Assembly (NCBI GenBank): GCA_028281495.1 | Contig: JANQJU010000048.1 | Location: 1-64,000, forward strand | Direction of reading: 5' to 3' | DNA from: SAR324 cluster bacterium | GTDB lineage: Bacteria > SAR324 > NAC60-12 | Length of the DNA stretch: 64,000 nucleotides | Part shown: piece by piece, positions 44,848 through 54,700 of the stretch | Numbering within the stretch: the first letter of the stretch is position 1 | Layout: every line of letters starts with the position of its first letter | Program-made: the position numbers and the translations under genes | Notes under the pieces: generated by a model | Seen by the model: only the letters and a program-made list of their open reading frames with translations | Databases searched by the model: none | Told to the model about the DNA's origin: nothing

Positions 44848-45989
44848 TGGACTTGCCCCCTCTTATCAATCAGACTTTTGCCAATCAGCGACTCAATGAC
44901 CTCAGAGCTGCCCTCAATGATTTCCATCGTTTTTGAGTCGCGATAAAATCTCACTGTGGGGGTTTGCTCGTGACATCCCAAGGCTCCATGGAGTTGAACC
45001 GCCTTTTCGGAATGTTTCGCAGCGGCCTTAGACGCGAAATATTTGGCCATAAAAATTTTTTCTACCGAAAGCGGATCATTCTGAGATTTATAAAACGCTC
45101 CATCCAAACAGAGATGGCGCGCCGCTTCGTAGTCGATTTTCATTTCCGTCAACAACCGTCGAGTTCCTGGACGATCTGCCAATAATACCTCCCCAGTTTG
45201 CCTCGATCGGCTATAGCTCACACACTCTTCCAGGCATCCCCGAAGCAATCCCAACGCTGCAAATGCAACGCTAATCCTACCAAAATCCAAGGCAAACGGA
45301 GAAATGAAGGTGAACGCAAATCCAGGTTGGCCAATAATTTGATCGGCGGTTAGCTCACAGTTTTCGAAACTCAGCTCGCCTAAAGCAGATGCCCGGAACC
45401 CCAGCATGTCGCGGATTGGGGTCACGCTAAGTCCCTCTGTGTGTTTGGGGACTAAACAACAAACCGGCTTTTTATCGAGAAAACCAAATACCAAAAACAG
45501 ATCCGCCGCTGCCCCGTAGGTGATCCATTTTTTTCTGCCATTGAGAAAATACCGGCCGTCTTTCTTTGTGACCGTGGTCAAAAGACCACTCAAGTCAATT
45601 CCAGCCTGAGGTTCGGTCAGTGCAAACGCGCCGATGTGTTCTCCTTGCATGAGTGGGGGTAACCATCGTTCTTTTTGCTCCGCCGTTCCCCATTTCACGA
45701 GCGTTTCACAGACCATCGTGTGGACATTCAGAACTCCGGTCAAGGACACACTATAACGTCCCAACGCTTCGTTCAGCATCCCGTAGCTCACATAATCGGC
45801 TCCCTCTCCACCCATTTCTTTTGGTAGGGTGAGTGCGAAAAACCCCTCGCGAGCCATTGCAGTGATCACTGAGAAAGGAATGGCTTGATCCATTTCCCAT
45901 TGTGCTGCCTCTTCTTTTACGTACTTCTTTGCAAAACCTCGAAAATTTTCAGTATTTTCAAGGTGTTGACGTTCAAGTCGTCCCCTCAT
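44844..45989 (-). CDS. Acyl-CoA dehydrogenase-type oxidase for aminomalonyl-ACP
   Basis: 381 residues from ATG at 45989, with a GGGGAGGG site ~11 nt upstream. An in-frame TTG at 46043 has no ribosome site. Family motifs: FALTEPQAGIDLSG, WITYGAAADLFLVF, VQLHGALGCHEQTPTVRFYRDSK is the C-terminal region read in short pieces (QLHGALG, RFYRDSK), then EIIEGSSEV. It is paralogous to 21205-22356. With the Ser-specific A enzyme and the ACP at 46198 it forms the ZmaI-like oxidation step of Ser-ACP to aminomalonyl-ACP. Confidence 0.9.
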   Translation of the reverse strand: MRGRLERQHLENTENFRGFAKKYVKEEAAQWEMDQAIPFSVITAMAREGFFALTLPKEMGGEGADYVSYGMLNEALGRYSVSLTGVLNVHTMVCETLVKWGTAEQKERWLPPLMQGEHIGAFALTEPQAGIDLSGLLTTVTKKDGRYFLNGRKKWITYGAAADLFLVFGFLDKKPVCCLVPKHTEGLSVTPIRDMLGFRASALGELSFENCELTADQIIGQPGFAFTFISPFALDFGRISVAFAALGLLRGCLEECVSYSRSRQTGEVLLADRPGTRRLLTEMKIDYEAARHLCLDGAFYKSQNDPLSVEKIFMAKYFASKAAAKHSEKAVQLHGALGCHEQTPTVRFYRDSKTMEIIEGSSEVIESLIGKSLIDKRGQVH

Positions 45990-46080
45990 CTTCGAATTTC
46001 CCTCCCCTTGGAATTGCTGGGTTTTCTTGCAAGTGATGCGCAACCCATCCTTCTAAATTAATTCCTATTTTCCAAAAATT

Positions 46081-46120
46081 TCAAACGTCAAGAAGCCTCA
46101 AACGTCAAGAAGCCTCAAAC
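46081..46120. repeat. 17-bp tandem repeat in spacer
   Basis: Two perfect copies of TCAAACGTCAAGAAGCC and a partial third lie between the ACP gene (46198-46464) and the acyl-CoA dehydrogenase gene. Nothing else was seen in this ~208-nt spacer. Confidence 0.88.
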
Positions 46121-46197
46121 GCTCGACCTACAGCAACAATCCTATTCAAGCTAAAGAGAACCCTTTGCATGGTTGCCTCAAACCCAATGATTCCCTG

Positions 46198-46464
46198 TCA
46201 TAGAACTGGTTGCCCTTGTTTGAGCTTTATAAAATCCGCAATGGCATTCACGGATTTCAGGTTTTGCCAATCGAGGTCATCCATGGTGAATTTGATCTCA
46301 AACGTGTTCTCAATATACGTCATGAGCTGAATGGCAAATAATGAATTAACGAGTCCTTCTCCAAAAATATCGTAACTGAACTCAAGATCTGTTTTTCCAG
46401 TATGGCTAACGATGTATTCACATATCTGGCTGTGAATTTTTCCTGATGTAGTTTGTTCTGACAT
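46198..46464 (-). CDS. Free-standing ACP for Ser/aminomalonyl unit
   Basis: 88 residues. Phosphopantetheine Ser41 is in GEGLVNSLFAIQLM, the same GxVNSLFA signature as the other free ACP. It is the first minus-strand gene of the cluster next to the divergent intergenic region, followed by the dehydrogenase and the Ser A enzyme. ZmaH is the closest functional parallel. No strong Shine-Dalgarno site precedes ATG 46464. Confidence 0.93.
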   Translation of the reverse strand: MSEQTTSGKIHSQICEYIVSHTGKTDLEFSYDIFGEGLVNSLFAIQLMTYIENTFEIKFTMDDLDWQNLKSVNAIADFIKLKQGQPVL

Positions 46465-46885
46465 GTTCTTAGTGATGATCTGTGGATAAGGCTTTAGATT
46501 AGGTCATTGCTGTTTTGATACTCGTATCACTCAACGCAAAATCCTTCTGCAGCTCTTGAAAAAAGCGACTCAGCTCTTACGAAAGTAAACTGATTCACAA
46601 CATATTGTAATCGATTACATATAACGTCCAAATTTGTACGATGAGGTGAATATACAGTAGTTATGACAATTTCAAGATGTTTTTTTCCGATTTTGGAAAT
46701 TTTATTCCACTCGATTGAGAAAATTGTCTCGTTTGAAGCAACACCTCTTGACTCAACAATTCCGCAAGCTTGAATTCGACCACCACATAAGACACAGTGG
46801 CATCTTATATGCTAGAGGGAAGCCATTGATGTCACCCGCTTGATAAGCCTCCAGCCCTCTCCAATCAACCGATGGAGAAAATCCA
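46465..46885. other. Divergent intergenic region between BGC and sensor kinase
   Basis: 421 nt separating the first gene of the minus-strand cluster from the plus-strand hybrid kinase. It should hold promoters for both. It is AT-rich and contains a perfect 14-bp palindrome. No small gene with a convincing start was seen. Confidence 0.6.
46606..46619. promoter_or_regulatory. 14-bp perfect palindrome, candidate operator
   Basis: TGTAATCGATTACA is its own reverse complement and lies roughly midway in the divergent intergenic region, about 140 nt upstream of the ACP start and 265 nt upstream of the kinase start. A dimeric regulator could bind here. No regulator gene for it was identified in the window. 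Confidence 0.4.
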
Positions 46886-49800
46886 ATGTGTTTCGTTTTT
46901 GTTATTTTTTTGATGGTTTCGCACCTTCCAAGAGTTGTTATCCAACGGTTTATGTTGATTGGCATTTTGCTGTTGGGAATATCGATTCAACCGAGTTTCG
47001 CCCAAACTCCGTTCGTACTTTCCGAGAACTTCACGTCTCAACAACTAGGACCGTACCTGGAAATTCTAGCCGACCCTGAAGGTCAGTGGACCTTCGAAGA
47101 GGTTCAACACCCACAACGGGCCAATCAATTTTCCTCCCATCCGTCTCCAACTCTCAGTTTCGGAAATACACACACGGTTTACTGGATACGGCTCACTTTG
47201 AGCAATCCGCATCCTAAAGACCGATCATGGATCCTCCAATATGGCAATCCCCAGTTAGATGACCTGACGTTATACCGCCCAAAGGATGAAGGGGGATTTC
47301 AGCCTACCCAGGTGGGCAATATCTTTCCTTTCACCAACCGAGATATCCAGCATCACTTATTCACGTTCCTGATTGAAACACCTGCCGCCCAAGAGATCGT
47401 TCTTTATCTAAGGCTAAATTCCAATGGCAAGGCCATGAATCTCATTTTTACACTGTGGAGCTTACGCACCTTTGTGGAACAGGGGTTCTATATCCCCACT
47501 TTATTGGCAGCTCACCTGTTGGTCATTGGTTTATTCTTTTTATACGCGATCTATGGATTCATCAGCCTCCGCAATATCAGTTATTTTTATTTTGCAATGT
47601 TCACTTTCGGTCGGCTGGGAACCACCCTATTCCAATATGGTTTTGATGATTTCCTTTTGTGGACCCATCCTGGTCAAAAGGCCCACTATGCTTTCATCGT
47701 TACCATTTTCATAACCCTGATTGCCGGTCCCCAATTTGTCCGTCATATCTTGAAATTGCCTCAACACCTTCCCAAGGGAAATCGAGCCGTTCAAGGCCTC
47801 CTGTTCTTCATCACGTTGGGGTTATTCGGAATATGGTGGTTTCCGCTTCCTTGGCATCTTCCCTTCGCTTTGAGTATGGTTCTGTTGACCAATCTGTTGA
47901 TGCTGGGATTGTGTATTCTGAGGATTCGACAAGGGTTTCTTCCCGCCTTCTATGTCTTGGCAGGAATCCTATTCCGATTTATGGGAATCGCCTTGGTTAT
48001 CCTAGCAGTGAGAGGTGAGGTTGGTAATCCACTATTAGTTCATCTTGGTAACAGTGCGGTGGATATCATTGTGTTATTTTTGTTGCTGATGGTCCTTGCT
48101 GCCATTTACCGTGAAGAACGAAAAGAAAAGGAAAAGGAACGAAAAGAAAAGGAGAAGGCCCAAGCCCAAGCTCACCAACTCCAAGCACAAGTCGTAGAAG
48201 AATTACAACGAATGGATCAATTGAAAGATGAGTTTTTGGCCAATACATCCCATGAATTGCGCACCCCCTTGCATGGCATCATTGGGGTCTGTGACATAAT
48301 GACCAAAACTTCCAATCCTCCCTTGACTCCTCATCAAATTCAACAATTGCAATTGGTCACCAATGGAGCACGTCGCTTGGCCAGTTTAGTGGACGATCTA
48401 CTCGATTTTTCCAAGATCAAAAACCAAGAGTTACAACTCAAGCTAGGAGTGGTCGAATTACAGAGCACCATTCGATTGGTGGAACAGTTATGTCTGCCTC
48501 TGTTGACCCAAAAACCCATTCACTTCTTCACCCAACTGCCCGATGAATCGATTTGGGTCCGCGCCGATGAAAACCGCTTGCAACAGATTCTTCTCAACTT
48601 ATTGAGCAATGCGATCAAATTCACTCATGAAGGACAAATCGAAATTCGAGCCAGTCTCGATTTCAAAAACGCCCCCCACTCTGTTGCGGCGTCTCCCACC
48701 CAACAGGTCGTCGCAGCGTCTCCCACCCAACAGGTCGTCATCGAGGTGATTGACACGGGCATTGGCATCCCCTTGGAATTCCAACAACACATTTTCCATC
48801 CGTTTGCCCAAACAGATAGCTCGCTCTCTCGGGAATATGGAGGGACGGGCTTGGGCTTAGCAATCACACGACAATTGGTGGAATTGCATCAAGGCGAATT
48901 GCAGGTTGAGAGTAAGGAAGGCCACGGGTCTCGCTTCTTCTTCACACTCCCTTTAACTTCCTTAGAATCTTCTCAACAGACGGAATCCGTTTCTCCAGAC
49001 TCTATTTTGCATTTCGATTCCCCGGTTCGACGACACGATCCATGGACAAACCCAGCATCGGACTTTGTCAAAAAGGAGGCGGCACCTGATACAACCACTT
49101 CATCCCTGGAAGCTCCCCTCATTTTGGTGGTTGATGACGAACCATTGAACGTCGAAATCCTCAAAACGGCACTTTCCCAACAAGGATATCGTGTCAAAAC
49201 AGCCATTAACGGGTTCCAGGCATTGGATTATCTCCAACAGCAAGTTCCCTCCATGATCTTGTTGGATGTGATGATGCCCCGTCTCAATGGGTATGAAGTG
49301 TGTCGCCAAATACGAAAACATCACAATGAAGCCGAATTGCCCATCATCATGTTAACCGCCAAGAGCCAAGTGCACGATCATGTGGAAGGCTTGCAGGTGG
49401 GGGCTAATGATTACTTAACCAAGCCCTTTTATGCAGAAGAATTATTGGCCCGCGTCCGAAGTCAGTTGCAACAAAAACGGGCAGGAGAAGTCTTACAAGA
49501 AATGCAGCGACTGCAATGGGAAGTCGAACGGGCGCGTCAGGTCGAAGCCGGATTGCGGGTTTCTGAACAAAGGCTCTCCAAACTCCTCGATGTGGTCAAT
49601 GAAGCCGTGCTTGCCGTCAATGAGGCCGGTCAAATCATGTATTGCAATCAATTGTTCCATACTTGGTTGCATTACACGAAAACCGATCTTGCTCATCAAT
49701 CAGTGACTCGATTGATTCCCCCGGATACCCTCGCGCATCCCCTCAACCATCTCACGATGGAACACGAGATCAACGATTCGGCTTCCCCCTCCGCCATTGA

Positions 49801-50461
49801 GCATTACAGTTCCGTATTTTTGCAAGATGGTCATGGCAATCCTTGGGAGGGTCAAATGTGGCAAACCTTTTTAGAGCTGGAGGAAGTCATTTGTGTGCTG
49901 ACCTTTATCCCTCGATCGACGGACCCCCAGCCCAAGTTATCGGTGGAGACTCCCCAATGGGTCGGTGCGTTGAATCGCAATCGTGCCCGACTCCAACAAC
50001 TGATCGATACATTAGCGGATTTGCATCCTGCCGATTTGCAATCCCACCCTTTTCTTTTGAAAGAACTGACAACCCTTGATGAAGCACTGGCCCACCTTGT
50101 GGAAGTCCGACCTCCGGATAACCCGGAAGAACGTTTCAAACACACCTTGGTCGAAGTGATGAATGAATCGCTCCGATGTTGGGAAGCTGCCACCCAAACC
50201 TCATCCGTGGACTTAGCCGAGGCCAGTGGGTTGTGGACATTATACACAGAAGAGAATCGAGTCCGCGCCCGAACCTTAGAGCGTTATTTGCAAATCAAGC
50301 AACTTCCGAAAAAACCCCGTTGGCGGGTTGTTGTGCAAACCGCTCATTTTGTGTTGTCGCATTGCTCCTTACCGGCCGAAGCCCGATCTCCGTTAGAGAC
50401 TTCATTGAATCGCTTGTTGCACTTGATCCACCAACGCAACCTCTCCTACCATGCCAATTAA
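46886..50461 (+). CDS. Hybrid sensor histidine kinase with 7TMR-DISM input, receiver and PAS
   Basis: 1191 residues, ATG at 46886 with GGAGA upstream. An N-terminal signal segment (ends near SFAQ) leads to a periplasmic 7TMR-DISMED2-like domain (YWIRLTLSNPHPKDRSWIL). A seven-helix membrane block (~190-400) and a charged coiled coil (REERKEKEKERKEKEK) follow. HisKA has phospho-acceptor His456 (NTSHELRTPLHG), the ATPase domain has NLLSNAIKF and GTGLGLAITRQL, and the receiver has Asp794 in LLDVMMPRLNG. A coiled coil, a PAS-like domain (NEAVLAVNEAGQIMYCN) and a ~200-residue helical C-terminus of unknown function complete it. No DNA-binding response regulator adjoins it. It is transcribed away from the BGC and could regulate it. 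The ligand is unknown, though DISMED2 domains often bind carbohydrate-like molecules. Confidence 0.93.
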   Translation: MCFVFVIFLMVSHLPRVVIQRFMLIGILLLGISIQPSFAQTPFVLSENFTSQQLGPYLEILADPEGQWTFEEVQHPQRANQFSSHPSPTLSFGNTHTVYWIRLTLSNPHPKDRSWILQYGNPQLDDLTLYRPKDEGGFQPTQVGNIFPFTNRDIQHHLFTFLIETPAAQEIVLYLRLNSNGKAMNLIFTLWSLRTFVEQGFYIPTLLAAHLLVIGLFFLYAIYGFISLRNISYFYFAMFTFGRLGTTLFQYGFDDFLLWTHPGQKAHYAFIVTIFITLIAGPQFVRHILKLPQHLPKGNRAVQGLLFFITLGLFGIWWFPLPWHLPFALSMVLLTNLLMLGLCILRIRQGFLPAFYVLAGILFRFMGIALVILAVRGEVGNPLLVHLGNSAVDIIVLFLLLMVLAAIYREERKEKEKERKEKEKAQAQAHQLQAQVVEELQRMDQLKDEFLANTSHELRTPLHGIIGVCDIMTKTSNPPLTPHQIQQLQLVTNGARRLASLVDDLLDFSKIKNQELQLKLGVVELQSTIRLVEQLCLPLLTQKPIHFFTQLPDESIWVRADENRLQQILLNLLSNAIKFTHEGQIEIRASLDFKNAPHSVAASPTQQVVAASPTQQVVIEVIDTGIGIPLEFQQHIFHPFAQTDSSLSREYGGTGLGLAITRQLVELHQGELQVESKEGHGSRFFFTLPLTSLESSQQTESVSPDSILHFDSPVRRHDPWTNPASDFVKKEAAPDTTTSSLEAPLILVVDDEPLNVEILKTALSQQGYRVKTAINGFQALDYLQQQVPSMILLDVMMPRLNGYEVCRQIRKHHNEAELPIIMLTAKSQVHDHVEGLQVGANDYLTKPFYAEELLARVRSQLQQKRAGEVLQEMQRLQWEVERARQVEAGLRVSEQRLSKLLDVVNEAVLAVNEAGQIMYCNQLFHTWLHYTKTDLAHQSVTRLIPPDTLAHPLNHLTMEHEINDSASPSAIEHYSSVFLQDGHGNPWEGQMWQTFLELEEVICVLTFIPRSTDPQPKLSVETPQWVGALNRNRARLQQLIDTLADLHPADLQSHPFLLKELTTLDEALAHLVEVRPPDNPEERFKHTLVEVMNESLRCWEAATQTSSVDLAEASGLWTLYTEENRVRARTLERYLQIKQLPKKPRWRVVVQTAHFVLSHCSLPAEARSPLETSLNRLLHLIHQRNLSYHAN
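48683..48736. repeat. 27-bp duplication inside kinase ATPase domain
   Basis: Two copies of a 27-bp unit encode VAASPTQQV twice in a loop between the N and G1 boxes of the kinase, showing that the duplication tendency extends beyond the biosynthetic genes. Confidence 0.9.
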
Positions 50462-50601
50462 CCCTTCTAGGCACTCCCCGTCTAAATTTTTCCCTGTCGT
50501 AGCGAGATGATTCATTTTAGCCCAACTTTGGCCCACTTCTGAGAAAACCTACTTAACCCACTAACTTCATTAATTTTTATAAATTTTTAACCCTTAATTA
50601 A

Positions 50602-50694
50602 CTCTGGTTTCTGCTGGTTTTCGCCTCCAAAATTCCTCTACGATTTCCTCAGCAACGATCAAGTGTCTGTTTTCCATAAGGGGTTGCTTGATCG
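50602..50694 (+). promoter_or_regulatory. Conserved upstream element with inverted repeat (copy 1)
   Basis: The segment starts CTCTGGTTTCTGCTGG and continues to CTCTACGATTTCC (50636-50648). It is followed by an inverted repeat CGATCAAG (50656-50663) / CTTGATCG (50687-50694). It lies 61 nt upstream of ATG 50756. Matching segments precede 60382 and 63653. The remaining 50462-50600 is AT-rich with no gene. Confidence 0.55.
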
Positions 50695-50755
50695 CTCAAC
50701 CGCTTCCGGTCCAATCGAAATCCATTTCTCATTCCAAATCAGTAAGGAGGATCTC

Positions 50756-51652
50756 ATGCCATTCGAAATCCAAGGACAACAAGTCAACACGGACAATACG
50801 ATCGATTTTTCATTTTCAGGAGCAGTGCAGAAAAGCTGTGTCGGATTTTCAAAGTTCTATTTCACCTATCCAGACAACGACAGCAAAAAAGTCCAACAAA
50901 TCAGCCTGGATTTGCAAACGACTGTGAACGGCTCCGACACCGTGTCCGTTGATGTGCAAGCCACCCTTCAGAACAACGGAAGTGAAAGAATCGATAACTC
51001 ATCCTCTTATGTGAATGTGGTGTCAATGGCCCTCACAGAAACCAATGATCCGGTTGTCGTTATGCAAAATGTGAATAACGTCAATGATTCAGCGCCAGCG
51101 ACGGTGGAGACCTACGGGACGGGAGCATACGGAGAAGGACTCTTTTTGTCCGGATTCGATATGTCGTTCAATGGAACGGACCATGAGCTTTATCGAGTCT
51201 CAGCCAGCGTGTACGGGACCGCTGGTAACAACACTGAAGAAATTGAAGGGACCGCCACCATGGAGAATAGCAAAGGAGATAGTAACGATGTCGGAACGAT
51301 CAATGCCGGGTTCATCGATACCCCCTCAACGGCCAATTATTATGCCGTCTATTCCTTAGGGAATTTTAGTAACAACAGCACCGCAACAGTGGATGGTTTT
51401 CCTTCGGGCTACGACTGGTCAAATTGCCAAGTCGTGATCAGTAAATTCCAAGCTGGTTATGAAAATAAGCAGCACAAAGTGACCTATTTGGGCGCAGGAG
51501 TCGACTCCTGGAGCTACGACGAGGAGACGAACACCCTTACCCTCACCAACGTGGGTGCTTGGATTGGCAACAACACGGCCAAAGAAGATGACGATGACGA
51601 GAGCTATTGTAGCGTTACTTTGTATGCGATTGCTCCGCTGAGCACAAACTAG
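50756..51652 (+). CDS. Unknown ~300-residue protein, paralogue of 60382-61287
   Basis: 298 residues from ATG 50756, with AAGGAGG at 50744-50750. A longer frame from 50663 would start inside the upstream inverted repeat. It begins MPFEIQGQQVNTDNTIDF and has KSCVGFSKFYFTY, QQISLDLQTT, YVNVVSMALT, LFLSGFDMSF, GYDWSNCQVVISKF and a C-terminal CSVTLYAIAPL. The same landmarks occur in order in the protein at 60382. No signal peptide, membrane helix or known domain is recognised. The pattern of short strands suggests a beta-rich fold. The RHS-type gene starts 53 nt downstream, so the two are probably co-transcribed. Accessory, immunity-like or structural roles are all open. Confidence 0.85.
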   Translation: MPFEIQGQQVNTDNTIDFSFSGAVQKSCVGFSKFYFTYPDNDSKKVQQISLDLQTTVNGSDTVSVDVQATLQNNGSERIDNSSSYVNVVSMALTETNDPVVVMQNVNNVNDSAPATVETYGTGAYGEGLFLSGFDMSFNGTDHELYRVSASVYGTAGNNTEEIEGTATMENSKGDSNDVGTINAGFIDTPSTANYYAVYSLGNFSNNSTATVDGFPSGYDWSNCQVVISKFQAGYENKQHKVTYLGAGVDSWSYDEETNTLTLTNVGAWIGNNTAKEDDDDESYCSVTLYAIAPLSTN

Positions 51653-51705
51653 ATCCAGGCTATGGAACTTTTGGACTTTGTTAATTCTAACCCATAGGAG
51701 TTTCG

Positions 51706-54700
51706 ATGAGCAACCAGCCCAACCTACCCGCGATTCGCGGATTTCAAATGAGTGCAGACTCCATTGGAAACTTGACATCCAGTGTCAATTTGTTCCGAAG
51801 CGACGTCAATTATTCTCATGATCTGATCTCTTTACCCGGTCGTATGCCCAATCATGGATTGGACATCAAGATTTCGGCCATGCTTCAAAGCAATGTCTAT
51901 GAAGATGCAACCACTTGGAATCGAGACAAGCCCACTGGAAGCTTAGGGTTGGGTTGGGACCTTCCTATTACCAAAATCATAGTAGAAGACACCTCCTCTC
52001 CTTGTAGCGACAACTGGCAATACGTTTACTGGGAAGGCAGTCCCAATCCGCTTTATAGAAATCCGACCCCGCCATTTTTATTCGAAGTCGACCCGAAAGT
52101 GAGTTCAGAACTCGTGAATGGAGGCACCGTTCCTGCCGCTTTAGTGACCGAATTTGGAGCATACGGACTCCCCTTAAGCCAACAAGCTGTCTGCACGCAA
52201 GCAGCGGATCAATGGGAAATCACGGACTCAGGGTACCAACAACAATTCACGTTGAGGGCCAGTGACAGCAGCAACACTTTGTCCGCCTACGATGGGGGGC
52301 AATCCTTTCAGTTACAAAACTTCCAATTCTGGAAGGTGCTGTATTATCCCCTATACGAGCGATGGGTTGTGATCAAAGACGATGGTTCCATATTCTCGTT
52401 TGGTGGGATCACCGAACCGACGGCCCAAGGCTATCAAACGTCGCAGGAAAATAGCATTGAATGGGGAGTCCGATGGCTTTCTAACACGAGTGTTCCATTG
52501 TGGTCGGGAGCGAGTGCGACCAATGAAGGCCAAATTCAACAACAATTTGCCAAGAGCTGGGCGCTTTGCCGAGTGAGTGATCCGTGGGGCGATGCCATCC
52601 ACTACACTTACAATGGTTGGGAGCGAGACGAGTCGGGAATGATTCCAGGGGTAGAACAAAAAGTGGGACCGGACGGACTGCCTTATACCAAAGCTCTCTA
52701 CATAACTAAAGCCACCGATGTCTTTGGCCAAACGGTCCAGTTTCAGTATGGGGACAAAGTCTTTGACAACAGCACTCCCGAAGCCCCGAAAGAATACCTC
52801 GACCCCCATAAAGAAGTTCCTGATAACGCGCCAAACGCATTTCAGGATTGCTACGAAACCTATTACTTGGATTCTCTAGAAGTCTATAGCACCCAACAGT
52901 CTTTGCTTTGTCGCATTCAGTTTGGCTATGAAGTTTCTCCAGACTCCCAATTTCCAGCATTAGCCAATGTGAATCATTATTCTGGCTTTCTGCAAGGAGC
53001 CACTTACAAACGGTTCCTGACCTCGATCACCACGGCTTATCCCAGAGGCACTGCCCTGCCTGGCATTTTATTCCGTTATTATTTAGACCCGGACAATATA
53101 GAAGAAAACCGAGGGGCAATTCGAAGCATCACTTACCCTGAAGGAAGCACTGGGGTGTATCGTTATGAAAAACAAGCCTTGCCCATCTGCAATCGAACCC
53201 AAACGATTCCCCCTCCACTGAAAGACCTCAACTTGTCGACGCCACGAGTCTGGTTCGGGTCCGACTATGCGGTCAATACTTGGTATGACCGAGCTGCCGG
53301 AAAACTCTCACTACAAGTCTTCACTTGGCAGGGTCAGTGGAAACCGTGGCAACTGGACTCCGAAAATCCGTTAATCTTCGACAATTCATCTGGTTTGGAT
53401 GTGACCAGCTTGGATGTCATCGCAAACGAGGATTTCTTTGCCCTAACCTTCAGAACCTCATCGGAAACACAAGCCTATGTGTTCCAAAAAAACAATGCCC
53501 AACCGAGTCAATGGGACGCAGCTACCATTGATGGTGTCACGACCGCTTTGAATACCCCCACCCTCCACTATCCGTCAGACAGCGACATCCAATTTCTCGG
53601 TGGGACCAATTTTCTGCTGGGAGCTTCAATGAGTCGGGTTTCTGACCAACATTTCTACGATGTTGTGACCTATCGCTGGACCACCCGATCCTGGGAAAAA
53701 CAGTCCTTTTTTCTAGAGAATTACAGCTATTTCGCCGCTTCGAATGAGTATTATTCGCGATTCGACATGGAAGGCAATGTGGGCTTGTATTATCTGGATA
53801 GCCAATTGCAGTGGCACACGGGAGACGAGGTCCAGATCGATGATTTGTCCACAGATGCCTACGATTCGCTTGCCGTGGTTCCTGGGATCTCGTTTGTTGT
53901 GGCAGCCAAACTCATTCATGATGGCACAACCCGCGATTACACTTATTTTATCTTACAATGGGGAGCTGATTACCGGTTTCAAGAGGTTGGAGGATCTTTC
54001 ACTTTTTCAGACCCCATCGAACGTTCTGGGCGATATCCCACCTCGTGGATTCCTCAAATTGTCAACAATTCAATGATCGGCAATGCGGGGCACTTACTCC
54101 GATTCAATGGAAAGCTTTGGCAAGAAAATTCTTCCTTAGCCCCGGCCTACGCTCCTGACTCTGGCTACCAACTACGTTTTGCCTATGGCCCCGATTATGG
54201 TCTACTGATCACCGTTTCTGATTCAGGCATCCCTTATCCAAATGCCAAGGTGGTGGGGTACGACGCCAATGTCGATTCGGTATCCGATTGGTCACAGCCT
54301 CCCACCCAACCGAATCTCCCTGACACCTCCCCGACCTTTCAGAGCATCACCGACTGGCCTTCTGCCGGAGGAGAAAACTTCCTCAACCTGAGCAATCAGG
54401 TGTACTTTCGAGGAAGTTCGAATCAATGGGAACAGGTCGTCATGGAAGAACCGATGGCCAATCTTCAGCACCTTGTGAATGAAAACGCCCCGAGCACCGT
54501 TTGGGAGATCGATAACCAATCGTTGATCAATGAGTCCCCTGGATTCATGGCGTTTGCTGCGAGAAAGTCAGAGTCTCCGTTGGCTTATCATGTAGAAGTG
54601 ATCACTCTGAAAAATGGACAATTCGAAAAATCGGTCGAGGATCTTGCCCATGAGAAAATCTACTTAACCGGCTCGCTTGGCTATGATCCCGGAAGTGGGG

